From positions 186,001-250,000 of the forward strand of contig JANBVI010000006.1 in assembly GCA_024239075.1 (NCBI GenBank): DNA of 64,000 nt. Direction: 5' to 3'. This stretch comes from Fischerella sp. CENA71. GTDB taxonomy: Bacteria; Cyanobacteriota; Cyanobacteriia; Cyanobacteriales; Nostocaceae. Of the stretch, positions 35,155 to 43,708 are shown one piece after another. Each line of letters opens with the position of its first letter. The first letter of the stretch is position 1. The notes beneath the pieces were generated by a model, which saw only the letters and a list, made by a program, of their open reading frames with translations, was not told where the DNA came from and searched no databases. A program made the position numbers and the translations under genes.

Positions 35155-35610
35155 ATGTCAAGGTCAATGTTTAGCATGATGCAGCAAGACCATCTGACTG
35201 TGAAAAGCGAACTCAAGCTGCTAAACCGAGTGCAACAGTGGTTTGAGCAATTCTGTCTCCAACATTTATCTAAACTTGATTGGTCAGAAGGTCAACTTTA
35301 TCGCCTGAACCTGGCGTTAGCAGAAGGTTTTACTAATGCTGTTCGCCATGCTCATCATACTCTTCCCCCGGAAACAGCAATTGATATAGATGTTTATCTA
35401 TGGATGGATCGACTAGAGATTAGAATTTGGGATTATGGCAAACCTTTTAATCCGGATGCGATCGCCGAACCAGAACCAGGTACTCTACAAGTAGGTGGGT
35501 ATGGATGGTTTCTGCTGCGACGTCTGGTTGATCATGTCGTCTACGAACGTGGTGCAGATGGCAGAAATTGTTTGCTGATCGTCAAGTATGGCTTAAAAAC
35601 ACAGCATTGA
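35155..35610 (+). CDS. Anti-sigma factor-like ATP-binding protein (HATPase, RsbW type)
   Basis: A small GHKL ATPase of the RsbW/SpoIIAB kind: LNLALAEGFTNAVRHAH holds the N box (the Glu and Asn that bind Mg-ATP), and WDYGKPFNP and YGWFLLRRLVDHV hold the G1- and G2-type boxes. Such proteins bind sigma factors or phosphorylate STAS antagonists in partner-switching systems. No antagonist or sigma gene is nearby. The start is uncertain: the frame is open from 35065; ATGs at 35155, 35167, 35176 and 35179 all keep the domain. From 35155 it has 151 aa. Confidence 0.82.
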   Translation: MSRSMFSMMQQDHLTVKSELKLLNRVQQWFEQFCLQHLSKLDWSEGQLYRLNLALAEGFTNAVRHAHHTLPPETAIDIDVYLWMDRLEIRIWDYGKPFNPDAIAEPEPGTLQVGGYGWFLLRRLVDHVVYERGADGRNCLLIVKYGLKTQH

Positions 35611-35720
35611 GCAAATTCTCCTCCTTGTCTTTCTTATCCCTCTTGTCTGTCTTTCCCATCCCCAACACCCAACTAATACCAAAGCTGCGCTAGTCTAGAG
35701 GGTGGATCAAAAAAAACACT

Positions 35721-36296
35721 ATGACACCTTCAGAAATTGCAGCGACGCTGACAGAATTATTTGGTGAAGCTGATCTCAAAGCGATCGCATCCGGTTCATG
35801 GCAAGTAGAAACTTCTACCTTTCGTCTACTGGTACTGCTTTCAGAGGATAAAAGCTGGTTGCGAGTGATGATACCAATCGTACCAGCACAACAAGCTCAA
35901 CCTTTTTTTGAACAGTTTTTAGAAGCAAATTTTGATGATACTCAACAAGTACGCTACGCCTTACAACAAGGTGTAGTTTGGGGTATATTTCAACATAGCT
36001 GCAACAGTTTAGTTGTAGAAGATTTTCGAGACGCGATCGCCCAACTAATTGCTTTACACACAGCTGGTTTAGATGATGTATTTAATAGACTCGTAGAAAG
36101 CCGCATCCGCCAAGTCATCATAGCAGCGAAACTACAAGGTCAGTCCCTCCAATCCACAATGCAAAATCTGGAACGCTTTTACGCCGAAGGATTAATGGGG
36201 GATGAAAACCAAACTCCACAAGCAAGAGAAGAAACTTTAGCTGCTTGGCGACGCCAGTTAGAACGGCTTTGGCCAGAAATAGATGTAAATAGATAG
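35721..36296 (+). CDS. Conserved-looking protein of unknown function
   Basis: A 191-residue acidic, soluble protein that I cannot name. The first two-thirds (MTPSEIAATLTELFG ... LRVMIPIVPAQQAQPFFEQFLEANFDD) has an alternating helix-strand pattern like YbjN or type III secretion chaperone-like folds, which is only a resemblance. The rest is helical, with RETLAAWRRQLERLWPEI at the end. No membrane segments, no signal peptide. It follows the anti-sigma-like gene after 110 bp with CTTGTCT repeats between, and the codon use is like that of its neighbours. Confidence 0.75.
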   Translation: MTPSEIAATLTELFGEADLKAIASGSWQVETSTFRLLVLLSEDKSWLRVMIPIVPAQQAQPFFEQFLEANFDDTQQVRYALQQGVVWGIFQHSCNSLVVEDFRDAIAQLIALHTAGLDDVFNRLVESRIRQVIIAAKLQGQSLQSTMQNLERFYAEGLMGDENQTPQAREETLAAWRRQLERLWPEIDVNR

Positions 36297-36453
36297 TGAG
36301 GTTTTTCTTCTAGCCCAAAAACAATGAGGAATTCTCGAAGTCTGAGTTTAGTACTAAGGCTAGAATGGCTCGCGAGTGCGATCGCTTAACATCATAAAAT
36401 ACTGCTATGGTCAATCATTACCAGATTACCTTAGAGAAAAAATTACATTGAAC

Positions 36454-37005
36454 ATGAATGAGACTTTAGCAGCTACATTAGGAGAGCTACAAGCGCAAAT
36501 ATATTGGTTACATGATGCTGAAAAGTTTGCAGAATTGGCATCAGCAGCAGCTACTATATATAAGAAACTTGGTTATACTCAACAACAGGCAAAAACGGCG
36601 GGTAATTTAATTAGTGAAGCTTATCAATTAGCTGATGATGCTGCTAATGCCCAACAAGCAGGTGAGTTTGACAAAGAAATACTATTTTATCATCAAGCTA
36701 AAGATAAATTGATTGGAGTAGAAACTACATTAGGTTATCAAACAAGTATTGCTATACATCAAATTCAGTGGTGGATGTATTTTCGTCATAAACAAAAACT
36801 ACAAATTATTATTCACTTATTTTTACAACATTTGAAAGCTGTGGGAGTGGTTAACCTATTTACTGCTATAAAACTGACATATTTTTTGATGGAAATAGGC
36901 AGAGTTCATAAATCGCGTGACACAGAAACTACCAAACATAATGCTATTCAATATTGGACAGAATTATTGAAAATTAAACCAAGACAATACCCTTATCTTG
37001 GTTAA
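36454..37005 (+). CDS. Hypothetical helical protein
   Basis: A 183-residue protein when started at the ATG of MNETLAATLGELQ; the frame is open from 36376, but that part looks non-coding. It is largely alpha-helical, with many Ala and Gln in the first half (AELASAAATIYKKLGYTQQQAKTAG), like TPR-type helix pairs, then a hydrophobic part (IIIHLFLQHLKAVGVVNLFTAIKLTYFLMEIG) that might be one or two membrane helices. I recognise no family. It lies between unrelated genes on the same strand. Confidence 0.55.
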   Translation: MNETLAATLGELQAQIYWLHDAEKFAELASAAATIYKKLGYTQQQAKTAGNLISEAYQLADDAANAQQAGEFDKEILFYHQAKDKLIGVETTLGYQTSIAIHQIQWWMYFRHKQKLQIIIHLFLQHLKAVGVVNLFTAIKLTYFLMEIGRVHKSRDTETTKHNAIQYWTELLKIKPRQYPYLG

Positions 37006-37107
37006 ATTACTTGTGTTTAGGCTTGGTGATCACCTTGCTACGCCAGTTTTAAAGTTAACTTTTTTATTACTTTTTCAGCAAACCTTATTTAGTTGGAACT
37101 ATCCCTA

Positions 37108-38337
37108 ATGCTGTCAGTCTGCGAAGCAGAAGCAATTATCTTTAATTTGGTACAACCTCTGAACAATCAGTACGATACAGAAATTGTTGATTTGTTCGCA
37201 GCAGAGAGTCGTATTCTTGCTTCTGTAGTTACGAGTCAGTTGGACTTTCCCCAGTGGGATAATTCCGCAATGGATGGTTATGCAGTACGTTACGCTGATG
37301 TCCAGCAAGCTACCCAACAACAGCCAGCTATCTTAGAAATTATTGAAGAAATTCCGGCTGGATACCAACCCAAATCTACCCTTCAAAAAGGCCAAGCAGC
37401 TCGGATTTTCACAGGTGCGGTCATGCCAGCAGGTGCTGATACAGTAGTAATGCAGGAACATACACAGCGAGAGAAAAATCGTGTACTTATTCTGACAGCA
37501 CCTGCAAAACCGCAAGAATTTGTCAGACAGCGTGCAGCTTACTATCAAGCCGGGACACAATTATTACCACCGGGAATTATGTTACATGGGTCAGAAATTG
37601 CGGTATTAGCGACTGCTCAGTGTACGCAAGTTAGTGTTTCCCGTCGTCCAAGAGTAGCAATTTTTTCTACAGGTAATGAACTTGTACCTCCAGATCAACC
37701 CCTGCAACCAGGGCAAATCATCGATTCTAACCAGTATGCTTTAGCAGCTTTAGTTAGGCAGAGTGGGGGAGAACCACTAATTTTAGGCATAGTCCCAGAT
37801 GAACCAGCTGCCTTAGAAAAAGCGATCGCCTATGCAGTATCCAACGCCGATATAGTTATTTCTTCTGGTGGTGTTTCTGTAGGAGATTATGACTATGTTG
37901 AGCAAATTGTCAAGTCTTTAGAGGGAAAAATTCACATTCAAGCCGTGGCGATAAAACCCGGTAAACCCCTCACCGTAGCTACATTTAGAAATCAAGTAAT
38001 TTATTTCGGTTTGCCAGGAAATCCAGCTTCAGCATTGGTGACATTCTGGCGATTTGTGCAACCAACTATCAAAAAACTTTCTGGACTAGTAGAAGGTTGG
38101 CAACCAAAGTTTATCAAAGCCTTCACCCGTCAGGAATTACGATCTAATGGCAAGCTGGAAACTTATGTTTGGGGTAAATTAGATTTGCAAAACGGAATTT
38201 ACAAATTTCAGCCCTCTGGTGGAAGTCAAAGTTCTGGCAATTTAATTAATCTCGCCCAAACTAATGCTTTAGCTGTGTTATCAGTGGGGCAAACATTAGT
38301 TTCCTCAGGAGAAGAAGTGCAAGTTTTACTCTATTAA
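37108..38337 (+). CDS. moeA: Molybdopterin molybdotransferase
   Basis: MoeA inserts molybdate into adenylylated molybdopterin to make Moco. The ATG at 37108 (MLSVCEAEAIIF) fits the family better than an in-frame TTG five codons earlier; this gives 409 aa. Motifs: SAMDGYAV-type NSAMDGYAVR (about residues 53-62), RIFTGAVMPAGADTVVMQE, STGNEL, and SSGGVSVGDYDYV with the late GLPGNPASALVTF. Nitrate reductase is the probable client. No other Moco genes are close by. Confidence 0.96.
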   Translation: MLSVCEAEAIIFNLVQPLNNQYDTEIVDLFAAESRILASVVTSQLDFPQWDNSAMDGYAVRYADVQQATQQQPAILEIIEEIPAGYQPKSTLQKGQAARIFTGAVMPAGADTVVMQEHTQREKNRVLILTAPAKPQEFVRQRAAYYQAGTQLLPPGIMLHGSEIAVLATAQCTQVSVSRRPRVAIFSTGNELVPPDQPLQPGQIIDSNQYALAALVRQSGGEPLILGIVPDEPAALEKAIAYAVSNADIVISSGGVSVGDYDYVEQIVKSLEGKIHIQAVAIKPGKPLTVATFRNQVIYFGLPGNPASALVTFWRFVQPTIKKLSGLVEGWQPKFIKAFTRQELRSNGKLETYVWGKLDLQNGIYKFQPSGGSQSSGNLINLAQTNALAVLSVGQTLVSSGEEVQVLLY

Positions 38338-38421
38338 ATAAACTGTACAGACGACTGCATTAACGAAGTAGTACTTCACCAACCCAACTTTGATCGTTTC
38401 CCCGATCTCCAATCCCCAAAC

Positions 38422-40494
38422 TCAATCCTGCACTTGCCAAATCTTAATGATATTCTCTGCACTACCTCCACCAGCAACAGTCTGTCCATCTGGACTAACC
38501 GCAACAGAATAGATATAACCAGAGTCTCTTTTGAGAGTACGAATTTCTCTTCCTGTTTTTAGATTCCACACTTTAATCGTATTGTCACTACTACCACTGA
38601 CGAGACTCACTTTATCTAAAAATTTATTGTTAGTAGTATTAGATATAAAAGCAACAGAATTAACTTTATCAGTGTGGGCTTTTAAAGTCAGAGTTGCTTT
38701 TCCTGTTGCCAAGTTCCACAGTTTGATAGTTTTGTCTTTACTACCGCTAGCCAAGCTAGCACCATCGGGACTAAAAGCCACAGAAACAATTAAATCAGAA
38801 TGTCCTTTGAAGGTACGGATATTCTTAGCAGTCTTGACATTCCACAGTCTAATAGTTTTATCCCAGCTACCACTAGCAACAGTTTGTCCATCAGGACTAA
38901 AAGCTACAGAAGCGATCGCCCCAGAATGTCCTACAAGAGTGCAAATTTCTTTGCCGGTTTTGACATTCCACAGTTTGATCGTCTTATCTAAACTAGCACT
39001 AGCAAGAGTTTTCCCATCAGGACTAAAAGCTACAGAAGTGACACCAGCTTTATGTCCCTTGAGGGTGAAAATTTCACTTCCGGTTGCTAAATCCCATAAT
39101 TTAACTGTTTTATCTGCACTTGCACTCGCAAGAGTTTGTCCATCACGACTAAAGACGACACTCCAAACCCATTCGGAATGTCCTCGTAAAGTCTGAATTT
39201 CCTTTTGAGTTGCTAAATCCCAAATTTTAATTGTTTTGTCGTCACTACCACTAGCCAGTCTTTGCCCATCAAAGTCAAAAGCGACAGAATTAACATCGCT
39301 AGCATGTCCTTTTAAAGTAATGGGTTCGTCAGATTTTTGAGTTACAGTCACAGTCTCTTGAGGTGGAACAGGATCAGCAGACTGAGTTACCTGTGAGCGA
39401 GACTGAAAATACCAAACCCCTACTAATGCCAAGATGACAATTACAGCATTAATAAATAATCTATTTTTAAATTTTTTAGTTGATTGTGCAAAAAATCCGC
39501 CTCTATTTTCTGACGAACCTGACAATACAGTTTCATCAAGTTCTGGTAATGGTGATGGTTGACGTGATAAATCTCTAATGACATCATCGGCTGATTGATA
39601 GCGTTCTTGAATCTCTATCTTTAGCAGCTTGTCCAAAACCCTACCCAACTCCATGGAAAGGGCGAGTCCACCTCTACTAGGAGTACTAAAATATTGCCAC
39701 CAAGATGACACCCAACCATAGCCTTGTTGCATCCACAGTTTTGAAGGGGAAGTTCCAGTTAGCAGATAAAAACAAGTGGCGCCCAAACTAAATAAATCAC
39801 TAGCTGGATAAGCCTCTCCATCCTGCATTTGTTCAACGGGAGTATACCCATGTGAACCAATAGTTGTTCCCATTTTCGGCTGCACTGTTGTCGTCAGCAG
39901 CTTGGAGGCTCCAAAATCAATTAATACTAGCTCTCCTTTTGAATCTCTTTCTCTAGAATGATGTACAGAATTACGACGAATAATATTTTGAGGCTTGATA
40001 TCTCGGTGAACTACACCGTGATCATGAACAAATTTCAGAACTGGCAGTAAATCCAATAAAAGTTCTCGGATTTTTCTCTCGCTAAATCTACCCTGCTGCT
40101 GCAATTCTTTTAATAAATTTTGTCCATCTATATATTGTTGTACTAAATATAAATAATTATCTTGCTCAAAGTAAGCTAGCAGATGGGGAATTTGTGGGTG
40201 TTCTCCCAACTCTTGCAGGCGTTGGGCTTCCTGTTCAAAAAGCTGGACAGCCTTCTTTAAAGCCCCTGTGTCTTTGACTTTTGGGGCAAGTTGCTTAACA
40301 ACACATTTTGCATTTAGTTTGTCGATATCTTCTGCTAGATAGGTGATACTAAATCCACCTTCTACAGACAATCTGTCGATAACACGGTAGTGACCTCTAA
40401 GCAGAGGTACTAGTAGGGTTCCACAACTCTGACAATATTGGCTATCATCAGGATTTAAAGGATCTTGGCAATCGGGATTTAGGCAGCAAATCAT
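38422..40494 (-). CDS. Ser/Thr protein kinase with seven C-terminal WD40 repeats (copy 1)
   Basis: A 690-residue membrane kinase. A zinc-ribbon-like start (Cys3, 4, 9, 21, 24) is followed by a kinase domain at about 35-310: Lys67 (VVKQL), HRDIKPQN (163-170), DFGAS (193-197), SHGYTPVEQ activation segment. One membrane helix lies at about 350-368 (NAVIVILALVGVWYF), so the beta-propeller should be on the other side of the membrane. Seven WD40 repeats follow from about residue 395 (GHASDVNSV, GHSEWVWSV, GHKAGVTSV, GHSGAIASV, GHSDLIVSV, AHTDKVNSV, then a diverged seventh). All catalytic residues are present. The target is unknown. A paralogue lies at 43709-45748. Confidence 0.94.
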   Translation of the reverse strand: MICCLNPDCQDPLNPDDSQYCQSCGTLLVPLLRGHYRVIDRLSVEGGFSITYLAEDIDKLNAKCVVKQLAPKVKDTGALKKAVQLFEQEAQRLQELGEHPQIPHLLAYFEQDNYLYLVQQYIDGQNLLKELQQQGRFSERKIRELLLDLLPVLKFVHDHGVVHRDIKPQNIIRRNSVHHSRERDSKGELVLIDFGASKLLTTTVQPKMGTTIGSHGYTPVEQMQDGEAYPASDLFSLGATCFYLLTGTSPSKLWMQQGYGWVSSWWQYFSTPSRGGLALSMELGRVLDKLLKIEIQERYQSADDVIRDLSRQPSPLPELDETVLSGSSENRGGFFAQSTKKFKNRLFINAVIVILALVGVWYFQSRSQVTQSADPVPPQETVTVTQKSDEPITLKGHASDVNSVAFDFDGQRLASGSDDKTIKIWDLATQKEIQTLRGHSEWVWSVVFSRDGQTLASASADKTVKLWDLATGSEIFTLKGHKAGVTSVAFSPDGKTLASASLDKTIKLWNVKTGKEICTLVGHSGAIASVAFSPDGQTVASGSWDKTIRLWNVKTAKNIRTFKGHSDLIVSVAFSPDGASLASGSKDKTIKLWNLATGKATLTLKAHTDKVNSVAFISNTTNNKFLDKVSLVSGSSDNTIKVWNLKTGREIRTLKRDSGYIYSVAVSPDGQTVAGGGSAENIIKIWQVQD

Positions 40495-41058
40495 ACTAGC
40501 AAGAAATTTGCAGCTTGAGTATATGTTAATTCATGACGTATCATTTTGCTATTAATTTGCCAAAACAAAGTTTCTGACTCCAGAATCAATCTATTGGTAA
40601 CTAGGCAATTTAAAATTAGAGTATGGGATTTTTTCTATAATCGTGGTTGCCAGCAGCACAGGTGCTGGTATTAGTATGTCTATATGCACATTTTATATAT
40701 TACCAAATAAGCACGGAAACAACATTTTTTGACAAACTTGTAGGGTTAGAAATCAAAAATTCATCAATAATAATTGTGTTCAGTAAATACCATGCAAAGC
40801 AGATATAATATTTTTTGGCGAGTGGATATATCATTTTTTTTATAAAAACAACTATCTAAAGTAATAAAATAGGAGCCAATTACTACCTATAATGAAAATT
40901 GTATTTATCAATAATGCCATAATTTCAAAATCACTAAAATTATTTATACTGAAAAATTTCATTATAATCTAGATGATTTTTAGGGTATTTTTAGGATTAT
41001 TAAACTAAACTTTTTGTGCTTCATAGATTATCTATGCATCAAAATTGTGAGGATTGAT
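40495..41058. other. AT-rich spacer, kinase / PPC protein
   Basis: A divergent spacer of 564 bp with no gene. A short hairpin CCAGCA (40650-40655) / TGCTGG (40663-40668) is present. A long AT-rich stretch (about 40780-41010) precedes the PPC-protein gene and probably holds its promoter, but I cannot place the boxes with confidence. Confidence 0.45.
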
Positions 41059-42408
41059 ATGTTCGTAGGAAGAAATAACAAAAACTTTTGGAATAAATTT
41101 GATTTAGCTTTAATTATTTCTCTGAGTAGTAGTTTGTTATTCACAAATTATGCTCTACCTATAGCTGCGTTGGAAATTCCCAAACAGTCAGAAGAATTTA
41201 CAATTGCTAAAACACCAGATGAGAGACAACCAGAAGCAGTCAAACAAGCGATCGAGCAAATTCCTGTTACGCAACCATCCCCAGCGGCTCAAACTAATCA
41301 ACCAATAGAATCTCCCATCTCCCCCACACCCGCACCCTCTCCAACACCAACACCAACAGCATCTCCAAAACCCCAACCTTCTGGTACTGGTTCTACTCCC
41401 AGTACCCAACCAGCACCACAGCCAACTTCTCGTCCTTCTACAACAAATACGCCGAAACCGACTTATACCCAACCAGCACCACAGCCAACTTCTCGTCCTT
41501 CTACACCAAATACACCGAAACCAACCTATACCCAACCAGCGCCACAGCCAACTTCTCGTCCTTCTACAACAAATACACCAAAACCGACTTATACCCAACC
41601 AGCGCCACAGCCAACTTCTCGTCCTGTTAATTCTTCACCTTCTAGGACTCAGCCTACAAATAATAATAGAAATTCTGGTGGCTCACCTGTTTCTGGTAGC
41701 AAAATACCTAACGCCAAACCAATTAATTTTGTAGATATTCAATTGGGTGTCTTAGCTCCAGGTGATTTTAAATCTCAAGGTAGGTATTTTCACTTTTATC
41801 AGTTTGAAGGCAGAGAAAATCAATTAATTCAAATCAGATTGATTGGTAGTGCTGATCAACGCCGTTCTAACAATCTGAATCTAAATCCATTCATGATTTT
41901 GCTTGACCCCAACAATAACGTTCTTACTAAAAGAAGCAGTGGGGAAACAGGTATTAATGGGGAAGTCAAAGACGCATTTTTATTTGTCAGACTACCTGCT
42001 AGAGGTGTTTATACGATCGCAGTCACTAGTCGCAATCCTGGAGAAATCGGTCGCTATAGTTTAGCTTTAAGGAACGACAGAGCTAGTTACACTCTCGATG
42101 AATCAGACGAATTAACGGCAAATGGCTCTAAACTCAAAAATAATGGCAGTCCTTACAATGTTTCTAGGTTTGAAGGTAAAAAAGACCAACTTGTGAGTAT
42201 ACGTGTAGATAGTGTCCTAGAACAGTTTTCTCCCTACATCGTTCTGCTCAACTCCAAAGGTCAAGTCATTGCTGCGGATAATGAAAAAGATGGTAGATAC
42301 ACCGCTCTGATTGATCGAGCTAAGTTACCTGAAGATGGAGCTTATTATGTTGTGGTAATTTCCTCTGCTCCTCAACGAACAGGTACATATCGATTGACTA
42401 TTTTTTAA
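41059..42408 (+). CDS. Secreted protein with Pro/Thr-rich repeats and PPC-type domains
   Basis: A 449-residue protein from the ATG with GAGG 7 bases upstream; the frame reaches back to 41014. A signal peptide or anchor is seen in LALIISLSSSLLFTNYALPIAA. Residues about 116-190 are three and a half copies of a 21-residue unit rich in Pro, Thr and Gln (QPAPQPTSRPST, NTPKPTYT). The C-terminal half has two PPC-like (bacterial pre-peptidase C-terminal) beta domains: FKSQGRYFHFYQFEGRENQLIQIRL-type and YNVSRFEGKKDQLVSI-type starts, each ending in a YTIAV or YYVVVISS...GTYRL strand. It probably sits in the cell envelope. No protease domain is present. It lies between kinase genes. Confidence 0.82.
   Translation: MFVGRNNKNFWNKFDLALIISLSSSLLFTNYALPIAALEIPKQSEEFTIAKTPDERQPEAVKQAIEQIPVTQPSPAAQTNQPIESPISPTPAPSPTPTPTASPKPQPSGTGSTPSTQPAPQPTSRPSTTNTPKPTYTQPAPQPTSRPSTPNTPKPTYTQPAPQPTSRPSTTNTPKPTYTQPAPQPTSRPVNSSPSRTQPTNNNRNSGGSPVSGSKIPNAKPINFVDIQLGVLAPGDFKSQGRYFHFYQFEGRENQLIQIRLIGSADQRRSNNLNLNPFMILLDPNNNVLTKRSSGETGINGEVKDAFLFVRLPARGVYTIAVTSRNPGEIGRYSLALRNDRASYTLDESDELTANGSKLKNNGSPYNVSRFEGKKDQLVSIRVDSVLEQFSPYIVLLNSKGQVIAADNEKDGRYTALIDRAKLPEDGAYYVVVISSAPQRTGTYRLTIF
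41404..41626 (+). repeat. 63-bp coding tandem repeat in the PPC-protein gene
   Basis: Units start at 41404, 41467, 41530 and 41593 (last one partial). They begin ACCCAACCAGC and encode TQPAPQPTSRPST-type residues. The units are nearly identical in DNA, with a few third-position changes, which suggests recent duplication or slippage. Confidence 0.85.
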
Positions 42409-42417
42409 TAAACAACA

Positions 42418-42448
42418 AGATCCCCGACTTAGCAGAAGTCGGGGATCT
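42418..42448. terminator. Strong hairpin terminator between convergent genes
   Basis: AGATCCCCGACTT (42418-42430) and AAGTCGGGGATCT (42436-42448) form a perfect 13-bp GC-rich stem with loop AGCAG. CTTAATTTTC follows a few bases later on the plus strand. It is 10 bp after the stop of the PPC-protein gene and 50 bp from that of the WD40 gene. Confidence 0.75.
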
Positions 42449-42498
42449 GGCTATCTTAATTTTCACAACTCCTACACCGATTGCTATACCAATAATCT

Positions 42499-43539
42499 TT
42501 ACTGCGATAACCGCCAAATTTTGATCGTTTTATCCACACTACTACTTGCAACAGAATTACCGTCAGCACTAAAAGCAACAGACCAAACTTTGTCGTCATG
42601 TCCTGTGAGAGTGCGAATTTCTTCTCCTGTGTTCACATTCCACAGTTTGATGGTCTTGTCCCAACTACCACTAGCCAATGTCTTCCCATCTGGACTAAAG
42701 CTGATAGACCAAACCTTATTGGTATGACCTGTAAATGTGTAACTTTCTTTACCTGTTTTCAAATTCCATAATTTGATCGTTTTGTCCCAACTACCAGTTG
42801 CTAAAGTATTGCTATCAGGAGTAAAAGCAAGGGAATGAACGGCCTGGGTGTGACCTCTCAAGACGCGAATTTGTTTTCCTGTATGTAAGTTCCACAGTTT
42901 CACACTGCTGTCAAAATAACTACTACTTGCAACCGTATTTCCATCGGGGCTAATAGCGATCGCATCTACTACGTCACAGTCTCCTTTGAGGGTACGAATC
43001 TGTTTGCCTGTAGCTACATCCCACAGTTTAATGCTTTGATCCCAACTACCACTAATTAAAGTTTGGTTATCTGAACTGAAGGCAATAGACTGAACTGAGG
43101 CAAGATGTCCTTTTAAAGTCTGAAGTAATTTTCCTGTTTGCAAATCCCAAAGTTTTATGGTATTATCTGCACTGGCAGACGCAAGCACTTTGCCATCTGG
43201 ACTGATAGCAACAGAGTTGATCCATTCGGTATGCCCCTTCAAGGTGTGTAATTCCGACCCCGTTGTCACATCCCAAATTTTGATAGTTTTGTCTGTGCTT
43301 GCAGAAGCAAGTTTCTTACCATCTGGACTAATCACCACAGACCAAACGGGGTAGGCGTGTCCTTTGAGGGTGAGGGCTTCGCCTACCCCAACGTTTGCCC
43401 ATGCTGCTTTATTCGGCTGGCCAAAGCTTTCAGGAGACAAGCTGGTAGCACCTGGAGCAGATTGCCACAGCCAAGTTCCTCCAGAACCTAAAAGTATAAT
43501 TGCCGCACCCGTTAAGATTTTGATTTTTGAGTAGCTCAT
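42499..43539 (-). CDS. Seven-bladed WD40 protein with N-terminal membrane anchor
   Basis: A 346-residue protein: one N-terminal hydrophobic segment (about residues 7-26, ILTGAAIILLGSGGTWLW) and seven WD40 repeats that fill the rest (GHAYPVWSV, GHTEWINSV, GHLASVQSI, GDCDVVDAI, GHTQAVHSL, GHTNKVWSI, GHDDKVWSV), i.e. one full beta-propeller. It has no kinase domain but its repeats are close to those of the flanking kinases, so it may be a kinase that lost its catalytic half or a free partner propeller. It is likely anchored and exposed outside the plasma membrane. Binding partner unknown. Confidence 0.92.
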   Translation of the reverse strand: MSYSKIKILTGAAIILLGSGGTWLWQSAPGATSLSPESFGQPNKAAWANVGVGEALTLKGHAYPVWSVVISPDGKKLASASTDKTIKIWDVTTGSELHTLKGHTEWINSVAISPDGKVLASASADNTIKLWDLQTGKLLQTLKGHLASVQSIAFSSDNQTLISGSWDQSIKLWDVATGKQIRTLKGDCDVVDAIAISPDGNTVASSSYFDSSVKLWNLHTGKQIRVLRGHTQAVHSLAFTPDSNTLATGSWDKTIKLWNLKTGKESYTFTGHTNKVWSISFSPDGKTLASGSWDKTIKLWNVNTGEEIRTLTGHDDKVWSVAFSADGNSVASSSVDKTIKIWRLSQ

Positions 43540-43708
43540 TTGTACAGATATTGCAAATTCAGCAGTTGCTTAGGTCTCACGCTGTGAAATTCACAAACCA
43601 GAGATTTGATATATTTTCTTAGGGATAAATTTATTTACCCATTGGATGAATGACTTTTCAGATTTATTGGTCAAGATTTAACATTACTTCTTATATGTAA
43701 AAAAACGA

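Noticed and set aside
38531-39196. 221-codon open frame opposite the WD40 part of the kinase
   Set aside because: It is the antisense of WD40 repeats, with a repetitive SLIVLSLLPLA-type pattern; the kinase frame is clearly the gene.
41188-41598. 136-codon open frame opposite the PPC-protein gene
   Set aside because: Its Trp/Cys/Arg-rich sequence is the antisense of the Pro/Thr-rich repeats.
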